A stretch of DNA of 40,240 bases from Catenulispora sp. (GTDB lineage Bacteria > Actinomycetota > Actinomycetes > Streptomycetales > Catenulisporaceae): contig JABFXP010000394.1 of the NCBI GenBank assembly GCA_013361685.1, positions 1 through 40,240 on the forward strand, given 5' to 3'. Made by a program: the position numbers and the translations under genes. Position 1 is the stretch's first letter, and every line of letters begins with the position of its first letter. The notes below the pieces were generated by a model. It worked only from the letters and a program-made list of their open reading frames with translations. It was not told the origin of the DNA and searched no databases. Positions 31,367 through 40,117 of the stretch are shown piece after piece.

Positions 31367-32511
31367 CGGCCCGCCTCCGCGTCCAGCTCGGCCGCGTCCA
31401 GCTCCGCCTGCAACCCGGCGGCCTGCTCCAGCAGCTGCGGCGTGGGCCGGGCGTAGACGTGCCGGAACAGATCCCGGTGGTCCACCTCGGGCTCCTCGCC
31501 CAGCCGGGTGCGCAGGTCGTCGGCCAGCGCCTCAGCAGCCTGATCCGCCTCGGCCACCACCGCGTCGGTGAGCAGCCCGCAGGCCTTCAGGTACGCCTCC
31601 AGCCGGGCCAGCGGGTCCCGCGGCTTCCAGTATTCGACCTCTGAGTCGTTCCGGTAGCGGCTGGCGTCGTCGGCGTTGGTGTGCGCCTGCATCCGGTAGG
31701 TGACGGCCTCGATCAGCGTCGGACCCCCGCCGGCCCGGGCCCGCGCGGCGGCCTCGCCGACCACGTGCTGCACCGCGATCACGTCGTTGCCGTCCACCCG
31801 CACCCCGGCCATGCCGTACCCGACGGCCTTGTGCGCCAGCGCCGCGGCGTGCGTCTGCTTGGCCAGCGGCACCGAGATGGCGTACTGGTTGTTCTGCACG
31901 AAGAAGATCGCCGGGGCCTGGTACACCGCGGCGAAGTTCAGCGCCTCGTGGAAGTCGCCCTCGGAGGTGCCGCCGTCGCCGCAGAACGCCAGCGCGACCG
32001 TGTCGTCGCCGGCCAGCCGCGCGGCGTGCGCCAGGCCGGCGGCGTGCGGCGCCTGGGTGGCCAGCGGCGTGCACTGCGGGGCGGTGCGCCAGCGCTGCGG
32101 ATCGTAGCCGCAGTGCCAGTCGCCGCGCAGCAGCGTCAGCGCCTCCACCGGGTCGATGCCGCGCGTCACCATGGAGACGCAGTCGCGGTAGGTGGGGAAG
32201 AACCAGTCGGTGGGACGCAGCGCGAGCATCGCGCCGATCTCACAGGCCTCCTGCCCGTACGAGGAGGGATAGACCGCCAGCCGGCCCTGGCGGACCATGG
32301 TGGTGGCCTGGACGTCGAACCGGCGCCCGACGACCATCGCCCGCCAGGTGGCGAGCAGCCGGTCGGGGGCCAGTTCCGGGGCGTCGTCGCGCAGGACGCC
32401 GGACAGGGCGCCGTGCTCGTCGAGGTACTGGAGCGGCGAGGGGTCCAGGATCGTGTCGAACCCCAGCGGAAAGCCCGACCCGGTTTTGTCGGGCGTGGCT
32501 AGAACGGTCAC
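31363..32511 (-). CDS. bkdA: Branched-chain 2-oxoacid dehydrogenase E1 component, alpha subunit
   Basis: 382 residues. The thiamine diphosphate motif spans G178 to N208 (GDGGTSEGDFHEALNF at its start, VQNNQ at its end). Other family blocks are YPSSYGQEACEIG (81-93), FFPTYRDCVSMVTRG and the phosphorylation-loop equivalent RYRNDSEVEYWKPRDPLARLE. It catalyses oxidative decarboxylation of keto acids from Val, Leu and Ile and feeds branched acyl-CoA to degradation and to branched fatty acid or polyketide starters. GTG at 32511 has GGAGA seven bases upstream. It is first in the operon and divergent from the Lrp-type gene. Confidence 0.93.
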   Translation of the reverse strand: MTVLATPDKTGSGFPLGFDTILDPSPLQYLDEHGALSGVLRDDAPELAPDRLLATWRAMVVGRRFDVQATTMVRQGRLAVYPSSYGQEACEIGAMLALRPTDWFFPTYRDCVSMVTRGIDPVEALTLLRGDWHCGYDPQRWRTAPQCTPLATQAPHAAGLAHAARLAGDDTVALAFCGDGGTSEGDFHEALNFAAVYQAPAIFFVQNNQYAISVPLAKQTHAAALAHKAVGYGMAGVRVDGNDVIAVQHVVGEAAARARAGGGPTLIEAVTYRMQAHTNADDASRYRNDSEVEYWKPRDPLARLEAYLKACGLLTDAVVAEADQAAEALADDLRTRLGEEPEVDHRDLFRHVYARPTPQLLEQAAGLQAELDAAELDAEAGR

Positions 32512-32576
32512 GTCGTCTCCATTAACACTGGCACTGGCACATGGCTACGGTGCGCCTGTCGGCTTATTCATGCACC

Positions 32577-32591
32577 CCAGGCTTTGCCTGG
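32577..32591. promoter_or_regulatory. Perfect palindrome in the bkd-lrp intergenic region
   Basis: CCAGGC-TTT-GCCTGG is a perfect 15-base palindrome midway between the divergent E1alpha and Lrp/AsnC start codons. It is a candidate operator for the regulator or another dimeric factor. It does not match the enteric Lrp consensus, so the binder is inferred from position only. Confidence 0.4.
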
Positions 32592-32663
32592 AATTGTTCA
32601 CAGTGTTCGTTCGGCGCATGCCGGTTGACCAGTAAGGCCTCAAGATCGGAGACAATCGGAGCC

Positions 32664-33182
32664 ATGAGCACCACCGGTACTGGCCAACCGTCCACACTGG
32701 ACGACACCGATCGTCGAATCGTCCATCTGCTTCAGCAGGACGGCCGAATGTCGATGCGCGACCTCGCCGCGGCCGTCCACGTCTCCCGCGCGCACGTCTA
32801 CACAAGGGTGAAACGCCTGCTCGACGAGGGTGTGATCCGCCGCTTCACGATCCAGGTCGACCCGGAACGGGTGGGTTTCAGCACCTCGGCCTATTTGACG
32901 ATGAAAGTGGAGCAGAACTCCTGGCGCCAGATCCGCGACACCCTGGCCGCGCTGCCCTGGGTCGAGCACGTGGCGCTGGTCAGCGGCGACTTCGACGTCG
33001 TGCTGCTGGTGCGCAGCGCGTCGAACAAATCGCTGCGCGATCTGGTGTTCACCCACATCCAGAACATGCCGGGCGTGCGCTCGACCCGGACGCTGCTGGT
33101 GTTCGACGAGACGGACCACCTGCCGGCGCTGCCCGGCGATCCGGAGGTCGTGGCCGGGACGCAGGACGATCAGCCGCGGTAG
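32664..33182 (+). CDS. Lrp/AsnC family transcriptional regulator
   Basis: 172 residues. An N-terminal helix-turn-helix (about 12-62: LDDTDRRIVHLLQQDGRMS, then LAAAVHVSRAHVYTRVKRLLDEGVI) is followed by the AsnC ligand-binding domain (about 75-150: FSTSAYLTMKV, VEHVALVSGDFDVVLLVR, MPGVRSTRTLLVF). ATG at 32664 was chosen because GGAG lies upstream and the conserved domain follows; the open frame from 32541 adds Cys-rich noise. It is divergent from bkdABC, the standard arrangement for a regulator responding to branched-chain amino acids or keto acids. Confidence 0.93.
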   Translation: MSTTGTGQPSTLDDTDRRIVHLLQQDGRMSMRDLAAAVHVSRAHVYTRVKRLLDEGVIRRFTIQVDPERVGFSTSAYLTMKVEQNSWRQIRDTLAALPWVEHVALVSGDFDVVLLVRSASNKSLRDLVFTHIQNMPGVRSTRTLLVFDETDHLPALPGDPEVVAGTQDDQPR

Positions 33183-33209
33183 CGCCGGGCCGCGGGCCGT
33201 CGAGGACGC

Positions 33210-34277
33210 TCAGGCCGGCAGCAGCGCCAGCACCCGTTCCTCAGCGACCTCATCGCCGTATTTCCGCAACATCGCACTGGCGACATCGGCGAACCGCGCA
33301 TCGGTGCGCTCGAAGACCCGGGCCCGGTACCGGCGCCGCACCGAGTCGCCGTCGTCGTCCGGCACGTCGGCCACGACCGGCTCCCCGTCGGCGATGGCGC
33401 AGTCCCCGGCGATGACGTAGACCCGGTCGTCGCTGTCCGGGCCGACGTACGGCATCAGGCGGTCGCACCCCCTGTCCCCGGCCTGACCGCCGGCCTCCGC
33501 GGCCGCCACCGCGAGCAGCATCCGCTCCTCGAACCCGTGCCCGACGCGGTCCCGCAGAAAGCGGAACGTCTCGGCCACCACCAGGCCGGGCCGGGAATCC
33601 TCCGGCACCCGGATCTGCGGCGCCTCGTCGGACCGGTGGTACAGCGGGAACACCGCCGTCAGCAGCACGTCGTCGGCCTGGTAGCAGGTCACTCCGGGCA
33701 GCCAGGACACGAGCGTCACCTCGAACCGGGAACGCGCCGGCTCGGTCAGGGTCTTGCGGAACTGGTAGAGGTGGCACAGGTTCGCCCGCAGCCGCTCCAC
33801 ATAGTCCCGGTAGTCCGGCGGCCCGTCCCAGGCCGCGTTGAGCGCCGCGGCCCGCAGCCCGGCCTCGGTGGCCTGCGGCTCCATGAGCACGATCTCCACC
33901 CGGCCGCCGCCGTCCTGCAACAGCCGCCGGAACGCGACCATCGCCCGCTCCCGCGACTCGGGCTCCAGCAGGAAGGCTATATAAGCATCCTGTATCCGCA
34001 CCAGGCGCTTGGCGTCCTCCACCGAACGCAGGTAGGACCCGGTGGGGAAGGCCGGGAACTCCTCACCGACGGAGCCGGCCGCGGGCCGGGCCGCCAGCCG
34101 CCGCGACACGACCGCGAGCCAGGCGGAGGCCGCGATCAGCGTCCACATGAAGATGGCCGTGGCCACCGAGGCGGCGGTCCACTCCCGGCGCCAGGTCGTC
34201 ACCACGGTGAAGAAGGCGGTGGCCGCCGTGATCCCGGCCGCCGCCAGCGTCTCCGCCAGGCCATAGCTCCGCCGCAC
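33210..34277 (-). CDS. Two-TM membrane protein with unrecognised cytoplasmic domain (paralogue 1)
   Basis: About 355 residues. Two membrane segments (about 10-28 and 36-57, SVATAIFMWTLIAASAWLAVV for the second, interrupted by RR) are followed by a large soluble domain. Its core reads R-F185-EVTLVSWLPG, then Y199-Q-A-D202-D203, LLTAVFPLY. This aligns with the neighbour's VQVLLYTELPS and YRVDD with the same spacing. The shape recalls degenerate phospholipase-D-like (DUF5919-type) sensor or effector domains, but no HxK catalytic motif is present. The C-terminal about 80 residues (MPYVGPDSDDRVYVIAGDC onward) look like a separate module. Start: GTG at 34277; GTGs at 34313 and 34352 are alternatives. 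Function unknown. Confidence 0.7.
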   Translation of the reverse strand: MRRSYGLAETLAAAGITAATAFFTVVTTWRREWTAASVATAIFMWTLIAASAWLAVVSRRLAARPAAGSVGEEFPAFPTGSYLRSVEDAKRLVRIQDAYIAFLLEPESRERAMVAFRRLLQDGGGRVEIVLMEPQATEAGLRAAALNAAWDGPPDYRDYVERLRANLCHLYQFRKTLTEPARSRFEVTLVSWLPGVTCYQADDVLLTAVFPLYHRSDEAPQIRVPEDSRPGLVVAETFRFLRDRVGHGFEERMLLAVAAAEAGGQAGDRGCDRLMPYVGPDSDDRVYVIAGDCAIADGEPVVADVPDDDGDSVRRRYRARVFERTDARFADVASAMLRKYGDEVAEERVLALLPA

Positions 34278-34395
34278 AGCGCCACCCCCACGCCTGTCTC
34301 CGAGCCCTGACACAGGCCCGGTACCGGGGGATGCTAGTCGCCGCGACCGCACTAGGCAACACTCCCGGGAATTTCCCCTCTTAGTGGCACGATGG

Positions 34396-35502
34396 TCAGG
34401 GCGCCGTCCCCAGCTGGAAGAACGGGTGCCGGTCCGCCGCGAGGTACTTGTCCGCCCAGAGCTCGTCCAGTTCGGCTTGCAAGTCCGCCTGATCGGGCGG
34501 CTCCACGGCCTTGGGCGCCCAGACGCTCTCCTGGCCGCAGTGCCGCCACGTCACCGAGTCGCAGTGCTTCACCGACGCCCGGTCGTCGCGGTCGGGCAAC
34601 GCCACGAACACCTCACCGCCGTGCCGCAGGAACCGCACCCGGCCGATCGGATGCCGCCTGGAGTCCTCGTGGACGATCAGCGTCCCGGTGCGGTGGTCGG
34701 CCAGGGGCAGGCCGCCGCGCCGGATCTGGTCGTAGTCCCGGTCGCACTGCCCCGTGGTCAACGAGGAGGCGGCCATGTCGATGTACGGGACGTCCTGTGA
34801 GCGCTGGTCCCCGACCAGGGCGGCGACCAGGTTCGAGTCGTCGACCCGATAGGAGGCGTAGGACGGCAGTTCCGTATAGAGCAGCACCTGAACGCGGGAC
34901 TGGTGCTCCCCCGGCAGCTTCTCGATGAAGGCCTCCAGCTCCCCCAACGCACGCTCGGCGATCTGCTCCTGCTTCAACTCGCTCCGGCCGAGCCGCTTGG
35001 CCTGCGCCTTCATCGCCGGCGACAGCGGGCAGAGCAGCCCGGCTTCCACCACGAACTCCGCGTAACGGGCCAGCCGATCGGCGAGGATCTCGAACAGCCG
35101 CGGGCCGTTCACCGGATCGGTCACGATCCCGGGGATCGTGTCCACGATCCGCAGCCTGCGGGTCGCCTGTCCCAGCCGCTCCAGGAGCAGGTCCTGCGGC
35201 AGCCCGTCGTGGTCCCTGGAGGGCGGTTCCCGGTCGCGGCGCCGGACCCGGCGCCAGTCCACCTGCGCCGCCGTCCCCAGCGCGGTCATACCGCACAGGG
35301 TGGTCGCGCTGAAGCAGGCGATCTGCGCCGCGCCGTGCAGGAAGGGGTCGGCACCCAGCAGCCCGACCGTCGCCGTGCCGAAGACCGCGAGCGTGCGCTC
35401 GGCCCTGGAGTCGTCCTCGGACCGCTTCACCGCGGCCCCCGGCACCGTCGCCGTCCGCCCGGCCGAACCGATAAGGGCATGGGAGTCGCCTTTCGAGGGC
35501 AC
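34396..35502 (-). CDS. Two-TM membrane protein with unrecognised cytoplasmic domain (paralogue 2)
   Basis: 368 residues. Two hydrophobic segments (about 37-50 and 57-78) follow a 35-residue polar lead. The soluble part begins with LRIVDTIPGIVTDP (117-130) and a charged helical region (AKRLGRSELKQEQIAERALG). It then has the shared core V204-QVLLYTELPS and Y218-R-V-D221-D222, NLVAAL. The C-terminal part (ADHRTGTLIVHEDS, VFVALPDRDDRASVKHCDSVTWRHCG) has three His/Cys-rich spots. It shares architecture, order and core motif with the gene downstream (119-base gap), so they are an old tandem duplication. The start GTG lacks a strong ribosome site; a TATAAG (35530 to 35525) lies upstream on this strand. 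No function can be assigned. Confidence 0.72.
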   Translation of the reverse strand: MPSKGDSHALIGSAGRTATVPGAAVKRSEDDSRAERTLAVFGTATVGLLGADPFLHGAAQIACFSATTLCGMTALGTAAQVDWRRVRRRDREPPSRDHDGLPQDLLLERLGQATRRLRIVDTIPGIVTDPVNGPRLFEILADRLARYAEFVVEAGLLCPLSPAMKAQAKRLGRSELKQEQIAERALGELEAFIEKLPGEHQSRVQVLLYTELPSYASYRVDDSNLVAALVGDQRSQDVPYIDMAASSLTTGQCDRDYDQIRRGGLPLADHRTGTLIVHEDSRRHPIGRVRFLRHGGEVFVALPDRDDRASVKHCDSVTWRHCGQESVWAPKAVEPPDQADLQAELDELWADKYLAADRHPFFQLGTAP

Positions 35503-35646
35503 GCCTGAACTGTAGCTCAGTGTACTTATATGCCCACGATGCGTAGCCGATTCGCCGGAAGTCCTGCCGTCCGCCTACCCGCCGTGGATCGCGTCGAGCC
35601 GATAGCTGACGACCTGACAACGATGCCACACCGAGCCCACACGAAA

Positions 35647-35683
35647 CGGCGGATTCTCCTTGTTCCGCAAGGAGAATCCGCCG
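35647..35683 (-). terminator. Perfect 15-bp hairpin terminator after narK
   Basis: The arms 35647-35661 and 35669-35683 are perfect inverted repeats with a 7-base loop. The hairpin starts 12 bases after the narK stop on the minus strand and is followed on that strand by TTTCG. It ends the nirB-nirD-narK unit and insulates the tandem genes beyond. Confidence 0.88.
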
Positions 35684-35695
35684 TATCACCCGAAC

Positions 35696-37018
35696 TCACC
35701 CGACGGCGGGCACCGCCTGCAGGGCCGACTCGCCGCGGCGGGCGAAGACCGCCCAGGTCAGGACGCCGCACAGCGCGTAGAAGAGCAGGAACCCCAGATA
35801 TGCGGCATCCCCGTTCTTCGTCGACAGGAACGACTGCCGGAACGCCATGTTCACCAGCACGCCCCCGAATGCCCCGATCGCGCCGGCCAGGCCGATCAGC
35901 GCGCCGCTGAGCCGGCGGGCACGCGGCTCGGGCTCGGCGGAGAACAGCACCGGGATCATCTTGTAGACCGAGCCGTTGCCCACGCCGCTGAAGACGAACA
36001 GCAGCACGAAACCGGTGACGAAGACCGGCAGCGAGCCGGCGCGGGAGGCGCCCAGCACCACCGCGGCGCCGGCGGCCATGGCGCCGAACGTCGCCAGCGA
36101 CACCCGGGCGCCGCCGAAGCGGTCGGCCAGCCGGCCGCCGATCGGCCGGGACGCCGAGCCCAGCAGCGGGCCCAGGAAGGTCAGGTACGCCGCGTCGATC
36201 GGGGTGGCGAAGTCGTGCTTGAACTGGACCTGGAGCACCTGCCCGAAGGCGAATCCGAAGCCGATGAAGGAGCCGAAGGTGCCGATGTACAGGGTGGAGA
36301 TGATCCAGGTGTCGGCGCGCTTGGCGACCTCGCGGATGGCGCCGCGCTCCGGGGTGCGGTTGGGCAGGTTGTCCATGTAGACGGCCGAACCGGCGGCGGC
36401 CAGCACGATCAGCGGCAGGTAGATCCCGGCGACCAGGCCCGGGTGGCCCTTGCCGGACCAGGCCAGCACCGCCAGCCCGACCAGCTGCACCGTGGCCACG
36501 CCGACGTTGCCGCCGCCGGCGTTCAGTCCCAGGGCCCAGCCCTTGAGCCGGTCCGGGTAGAAGGCGTTGATGTTCGTCATCGACGAGGCGAAGTTGCCGC
36601 CGCCGATGCCGGTGATCGCGGCCAGCACCACCAGCGTGGTGTACGACACGCCCGGCTTGATCAGGAATGCCGCCAGGCCGCAGGGGACCACCAGGATCAG
36701 GGCGCTGAACACCGTCCAGTTGCGGCCGCCGAAACGGGTGACGGCGAAGCTGTACGGCAGCCGCAGCACCGACCCCAGCAGTGCCGGCACCGAGGTGAGC
36801 AGGAACTTCCCGGCGGCGTCCACGTGGTAGGCCGGGCCGAGGAACAACACCAGCACCGACCACAGCGACCACACCGAGAAGCCGATGTGCTCCGAGATGA
36901 TCGAGAAGGCGAGGTTGCGGCGGGCGATGCGACGCCCGCCCGCCGCCCACAGGTCGTCGTCCTCGGGATTCCAGGTCTCCAGCAGCGTGCTGCGGTCGGC
37001 GAACTCGGTCGCGGTCAC
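35696..37018 (-). CDS. narK: NarK-type nitrate/nitrite transporter
   Basis: 440 residues with about 12 membrane segments. The two nitrate signature regions are clear: GIGGGNFASSMTNINAFYP (about 139-157) and NAGGGNVGVATVQL (about 167-180). A WSLWSVLVLFLGPAYH block near the N-terminus is typical of the family. It imports nitrate and/or exchanges nitrite. GTG at 37018 has AGGAGGAG upstream. It follows nirD by 72 bases on the same strand, so it is the last gene of the nitrite assimilation operon. Confidence 0.93.
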   Translation of the reverse strand: MTATEFADRSTLLETWNPEDDDLWAAGGRRIARRNLAFSIISEHIGFSVWSLWSVLVLFLGPAYHVDAAGKFLLTSVPALLGSVLRLPYSFAVTRFGGRNWTVFSALILVVPCGLAAFLIKPGVSYTTLVVLAAITGIGGGNFASSMTNINAFYPDRLKGWALGLNAGGGNVGVATVQLVGLAVLAWSGKGHPGLVAGIYLPLIVLAAAGSAVYMDNLPNRTPERGAIREVAKRADTWIISTLYIGTFGSFIGFGFAFGQVLQVQFKHDFATPIDAAYLTFLGPLLGSASRPIGGRLADRFGGARVSLATFGAMAAGAAVVLGASRAGSLPVFVTGFVLLFVFSGVGNGSVYKMIPVLFSAEPEPRARRLSGALIGLAGAIGAFGGVLVNMAFRQSFLSTKNGDAAYLGFLLFYALCGVLTWAVFARRGESALQAVPAVG

Positions 37019-37090
37019 GACTCTCCTCCTTGGATGGGGATGGGTTCCGATGAGCGTGACCTCAACCTAGGAACGCCCTGTTTCACCTCT

Positions 37091-37471
37091 TCACGCCGCT
37101 GAAGTCGCCATCGTCAGGAGTTCCGCATCGTTCTCGGAAACGGATGTGACATCCGGGCCGATCCACACCAGCCCCCGGTGCCGGCGCACCGCGTAGACCG
37201 GCAGGCGCACCTCCGGCGCGTCCAGCGCCCGGCCGGTGACCAGGTCGAAGACGTCCTTGTACATCGGCGAGGCGACGGTCGCGGTGCCGTCGGCGCGCCG
37301 GCCGGTGATGCCCCGGGAGATGACCGAGGCGCCGCTGAACGGGTCGACGTTGCCGACCGCGTGCACCGATCCGTCACCGAGCCGGAACACGGCGACGGCC
37401 GCTCCGTCCACGAGCGCGGCCACCCCGCGCCCCGGCTCCAACTGCGTGTACTTGCAGACCGCGGTCCACAT
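37091..37471 (-). CDS. nirD: Nitrite reductase (NADH) small subunit
   Basis: 126 residues with the Rieske-like fold of NirD (TAVCKYTQLEPGRGVAALV, VAVFRLGDGSVHAVGNVDPFSGA, GTATVASPMYKDVFDLVTGRAL split by family comparison). The Rieske Cys-x-His cluster ligands are absent, as is usual for NirD. It partners NirB in reduction of nitrite to ammonium. ATG at 37471 overlaps the nirB stop (TGATG). Confidence 0.92.
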   Translation of the reverse strand: MWTAVCKYTQLEPGRGVAALVDGAAVAVFRLGDGSVHAVGNVDPFSGASVISRGITGRRADGTATVASPMYKDVFDLVTGRALDAPEVRLPVYAVRRHRGLVWIGPDVTSVSENDAELLTMATSAA

Positions 37472-40071
37472 CAGCGCCTCCCCAGTGTCAGCAACGGCTT
37501 GATCTGTCCCCGTTCGGGGACGAACTCCACGGTCGGGTCCGGCGCCTCCGGGGCGTTGACGAACGTGGCGAAGCGGGCCAGCTTCGCCGGGTCGTCGAGC
37601 ACCGCGCGCCATTCGTCGGCGTAGGCCTCGATGTGCGCGGCGATCAGCGCCTCCAGTTCCACGCCGCGGTCCTCGACATCGTCGATCAGGACGGCGCGCA
37701 GCCGGTCCAGGCCGCCTTCGTAGCGCTCCACCCAGGTGGCGGTCCGCTCCAGCCGGTCGGCCTCGGCGATGTACAGCGCGAGGAACCGGTCGATGGTGCG
37801 GACCAGCGTCTGGTCGTCGAGGTCGGTGGCGAGCAGGTCGGCGTGCCGGGGCCGGGCGCCGCCGTTGCCGCCGACGTACAGGTTCCAGCCGCGCTCGGTG
37901 GCGATCACCCCGACGTCCTTGGACTGCGCCTCGGCGCACTCCCGGGCGCAGCCGGAGACCGCCATCTTGATCTTGTGCGGCGCCCGCAGCCCGCGGTAGC
38001 GCAGCTCCAGGTCGATGGCCATCTTGACCGAGTCCTGCACGCCGTACCGGCACCAGGTCGAGCCCACGCAGGACTTCACGGTGCGCAGCGCCTTGCCGTA
38101 GGCGTGCCCGGACTCGAACCCGGCGTCCACCAGCCGCCGCCAGATCTTCGGCAGGTCGGCCATCTGCGCCCCGAACAGGTCGATGCGCTGTCCGCCGGTG
38201 ATCTTCGTGTAGAGCCCGAAGTCGCGCGCCACCTCGCCGATGACGATCAGCTTGTCCGGCGTGATCTCGCCGCCCGGGATGCGCGGCACGACCGAGTAGG
38301 AGCCGTTGCGCTGCAGGTTGGCCAGGACGTGGTCGTTGGTGTCCTGCAGTGCGGCCTGGCCGCCGTCCAGCACGTGCGGCTTGCGCCCGGTGCCCTGGCT
38401 CGCGGCGAGCAGGCCGCCGAGGGAGGCCAGGATGGAGCCGACGGCGGGCTTGCAGACGTCGCAGCCGTCGGCGGCGGCGCCCGCGGGACGGCCGGCGGCC
38501 GCGGTGCCGTGCTTGGCCAGCAGGTCGGCGAAGGTGGTGATGCGGTCGCGGCGGACGATGGTGTAGAGCTCGGAGCGGGTCTGCGAGAAGTGCTCGCACA
38601 ATCCCGAGCTGCCGCCGGAGCCGGTGGCCTGGATCAGGCTCTTGATCGAGGTGACGCACGATCCGCAGCCGGTGCCGGCCTTGGTGCACAGGCCGATCTG
38701 CTTGGGCGTGACCTCCCCCTCGCCCTTGTCGGCGAGGTCGTGGATCGCGGTGCAGATGGCGCCCTTGGTGACGTTGTGGCAGGAGCACAGGACCGCGGCG
38801 TCCGGCAGCCCGGCGGGCCCGATCTTCACCGCCCCGGCGGCGCCGGCGGGCAGCAGCAGCTGCTCCGGCGCGGCCGGCGGCTGCTCGCCGACCAGGGCGC
38901 GCAGGGTGCCGTAGTCGTCGGCGTCGCCGACCAGGATGCCGCCGAGCAGCCGGCCGTCGGGGGCGATGGTGAGCTTGCGGTAGACGCGGCGGCGCGAGTC
39001 GCTGTAGGTGGCGGCCATGGCGCCCTCGGCGGCGCCGAACGCGTCGCCGAAGCTGGCGACCTCCACGCCGAGCAGCTTGAGCTTGGTGGAGGTGTCGGCG
39101 CCGGTGAAGGCGCGCTCGTCGCTGGCGGCCGCGATGTGCGCGGCGGCGGCCTCAGCCATCTGATACCCGGGCGCGACCAGTCCGTAGACCCGGCCGTCGG
39201 CGGCCAGCGCGCATTCGCCGATGGCGTAGACCCGGTGGTCGGAGGTGCGGCACAGCTCGTCCACGACGATGCCGCCGCGCTCGCCGACGTCCAGGCCCGC
39301 GGTGCGGGCCAGGCCGTCCTCGGGGCGGACGCCGGCGGCGAAGACGACGATGTCCGCCTCGACGCTCACCGTCTCCTCGCCGCGGATCGCCTGCACCGCG
39401 CAGGCCACGCCGCCGTCGTCGACGACCACGCGGTCCAGGCGGGTGCCGGTGAGCAGGGTGACGCCGAGCTCTGCGATGCGCGCCTGGAGCGCCGCGGCGC
39501 CGCCGTCGTCGACCTGCAGGGGCATCAGGCGGGGCGCGAACTCCACGACGGTGGTCTGCAGGCCCAGGCTGGTCAGGGCCTTGGCGGCCTCCAGCCCGAG
39601 CAGGCCGCCGCCGACCACCACGCCGGTCTTGCGGTCCTGGGCGTAGTCCGCGATCGCCTCGACGTCGTCCAGGGTGCGGTAGACGAAGCAGCCGGGGGCG
39701 GTGTGCTGCTCGACCGGCGGCACGAACGGCCGGCTGCCGGTGGCCAGCACCAGCGTGTCGTAGCTGCGCACGGCGCCGTCGGAGGTGGTGACGGTCTGCG
39801 CTTCGCGGTCGACGGCGACCACGGTCGCCGGCGCGACCACCTCCACCGCGCCGTCCGGATACGGGTCCAGATGCAGCCCGGCCGGATCCCGGTCGTCGAA
39901 CCATGAGGAAAGCCGGACGCGGTCGTAGGCGGGACGGGCCTCCGCGCCGAAGACCGTCACCGCCGGCGCCGGCCGCCCGTCGTCCCGGGCGTGGTCGAGG
40001 AGACTGGACACGAAGCGATGGGCGACCATGCCGTGTCCGACGACGAGGACTTTACGCAGCGAGGGGCTCAT
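37471..40071 (-). CDS. nirB: NAD(P)H nitrite reductase large subunit
   Basis: 866 residues, full length. Domains in order: FAD site GHGMVAHRF (12-20), NAD site GGGLLGLEAAK (154-164), a BFD-like [2Fe-2S] domain with C429, C431, C469 and C472, then the siroheme/[4Fe-4S] nitrite reductase half with C668, C674 (CVGSTWC) and C708, C712 (CAREC). It reduces nitrite to ammonium in the cytoplasm with electrons from NAD(P)H. It leads the nirB-nirD-narK operon. ATG at 40071 has GAGG-like bases upstream. All cofactor ligands appear intact. Confidence 0.95.
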   Translation of the reverse strand: MSPSLRKVLVVGHGMVAHRFVSSLLDHARDDGRPAPAVTVFGAEARPAYDRVRLSSWFDDRDPAGLHLDPYPDGAVEVVAPATVVAVDREAQTVTTSDGAVRSYDTLVLATGSRPFVPPVEQHTAPGCFVYRTLDDVEAIADYAQDRKTGVVVGGGLLGLEAAKALTSLGLQTTVVEFAPRLMPLQVDDGGAAALQARIAELGVTLLTGTRLDRVVVDDGGVACAVQAIRGEETVSVEADIVVFAAGVRPEDGLARTAGLDVGERGGIVVDELCRTSDHRVYAIGECALAADGRVYGLVAPGYQMAEAAAAHIAAASDERAFTGADTSTKLKLLGVEVASFGDAFGAAEGAMAATYSDSRRRVYRKLTIAPDGRLLGGILVGDADDYGTLRALVGEQPPAAPEQLLLPAGAAGAVKIGPAGLPDAAVLCSCHNVTKGAICTAIHDLADKGEGEVTPKQIGLCTKAGTGCGSCVTSIKSLIQATGSGGSSGLCEHFSQTRSELYTIVRRDRITTFADLLAKHGTAAAGRPAGAAADGCDVCKPAVGSILASLGGLLAASQGTGRKPHVLDGGQAALQDTNDHVLANLQRNGSYSVVPRIPGGEITPDKLIVIGEVARDFGLYTKITGGQRIDLFGAQMADLPKIWRRLVDAGFESGHAYGKALRTVKSCVGSTWCRYGVQDSVKMAIDLELRYRGLRAPHKIKMAVSGCARECAEAQSKDVGVIATERGWNLYVGGNGGARPRHADLLATDLDDQTLVRTIDRFLALYIAEADRLERTATWVERYEGGLDRLRAVLIDDVEDRGVELEALIAAHIEAYADEWRAVLDDPAKLARFATFVNAPEAPDPTVEFVPERGQIKPLLTLGRR

Positions 40072-40117
40072 GTGTTCTACGGTGCCGCGCCGCGATTACC
40101 CGTCCGCTTCCGGCATG

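Noticed and set aside
35503-35646. Possible gene between the tandem paralogues and the narK terminator
   Set aside because: The only plus-strand frame here runs through the terminator and continues as antisense to narK; no ribosome site or domain is seen.
37472-38788. Minus-strand frame upstream of nirD, giving an apparent 565-residue protein
   Set aside because: The upstream part is an Arg-rich shadow in another frame of nirB; real NirD starts at ATG 37471.
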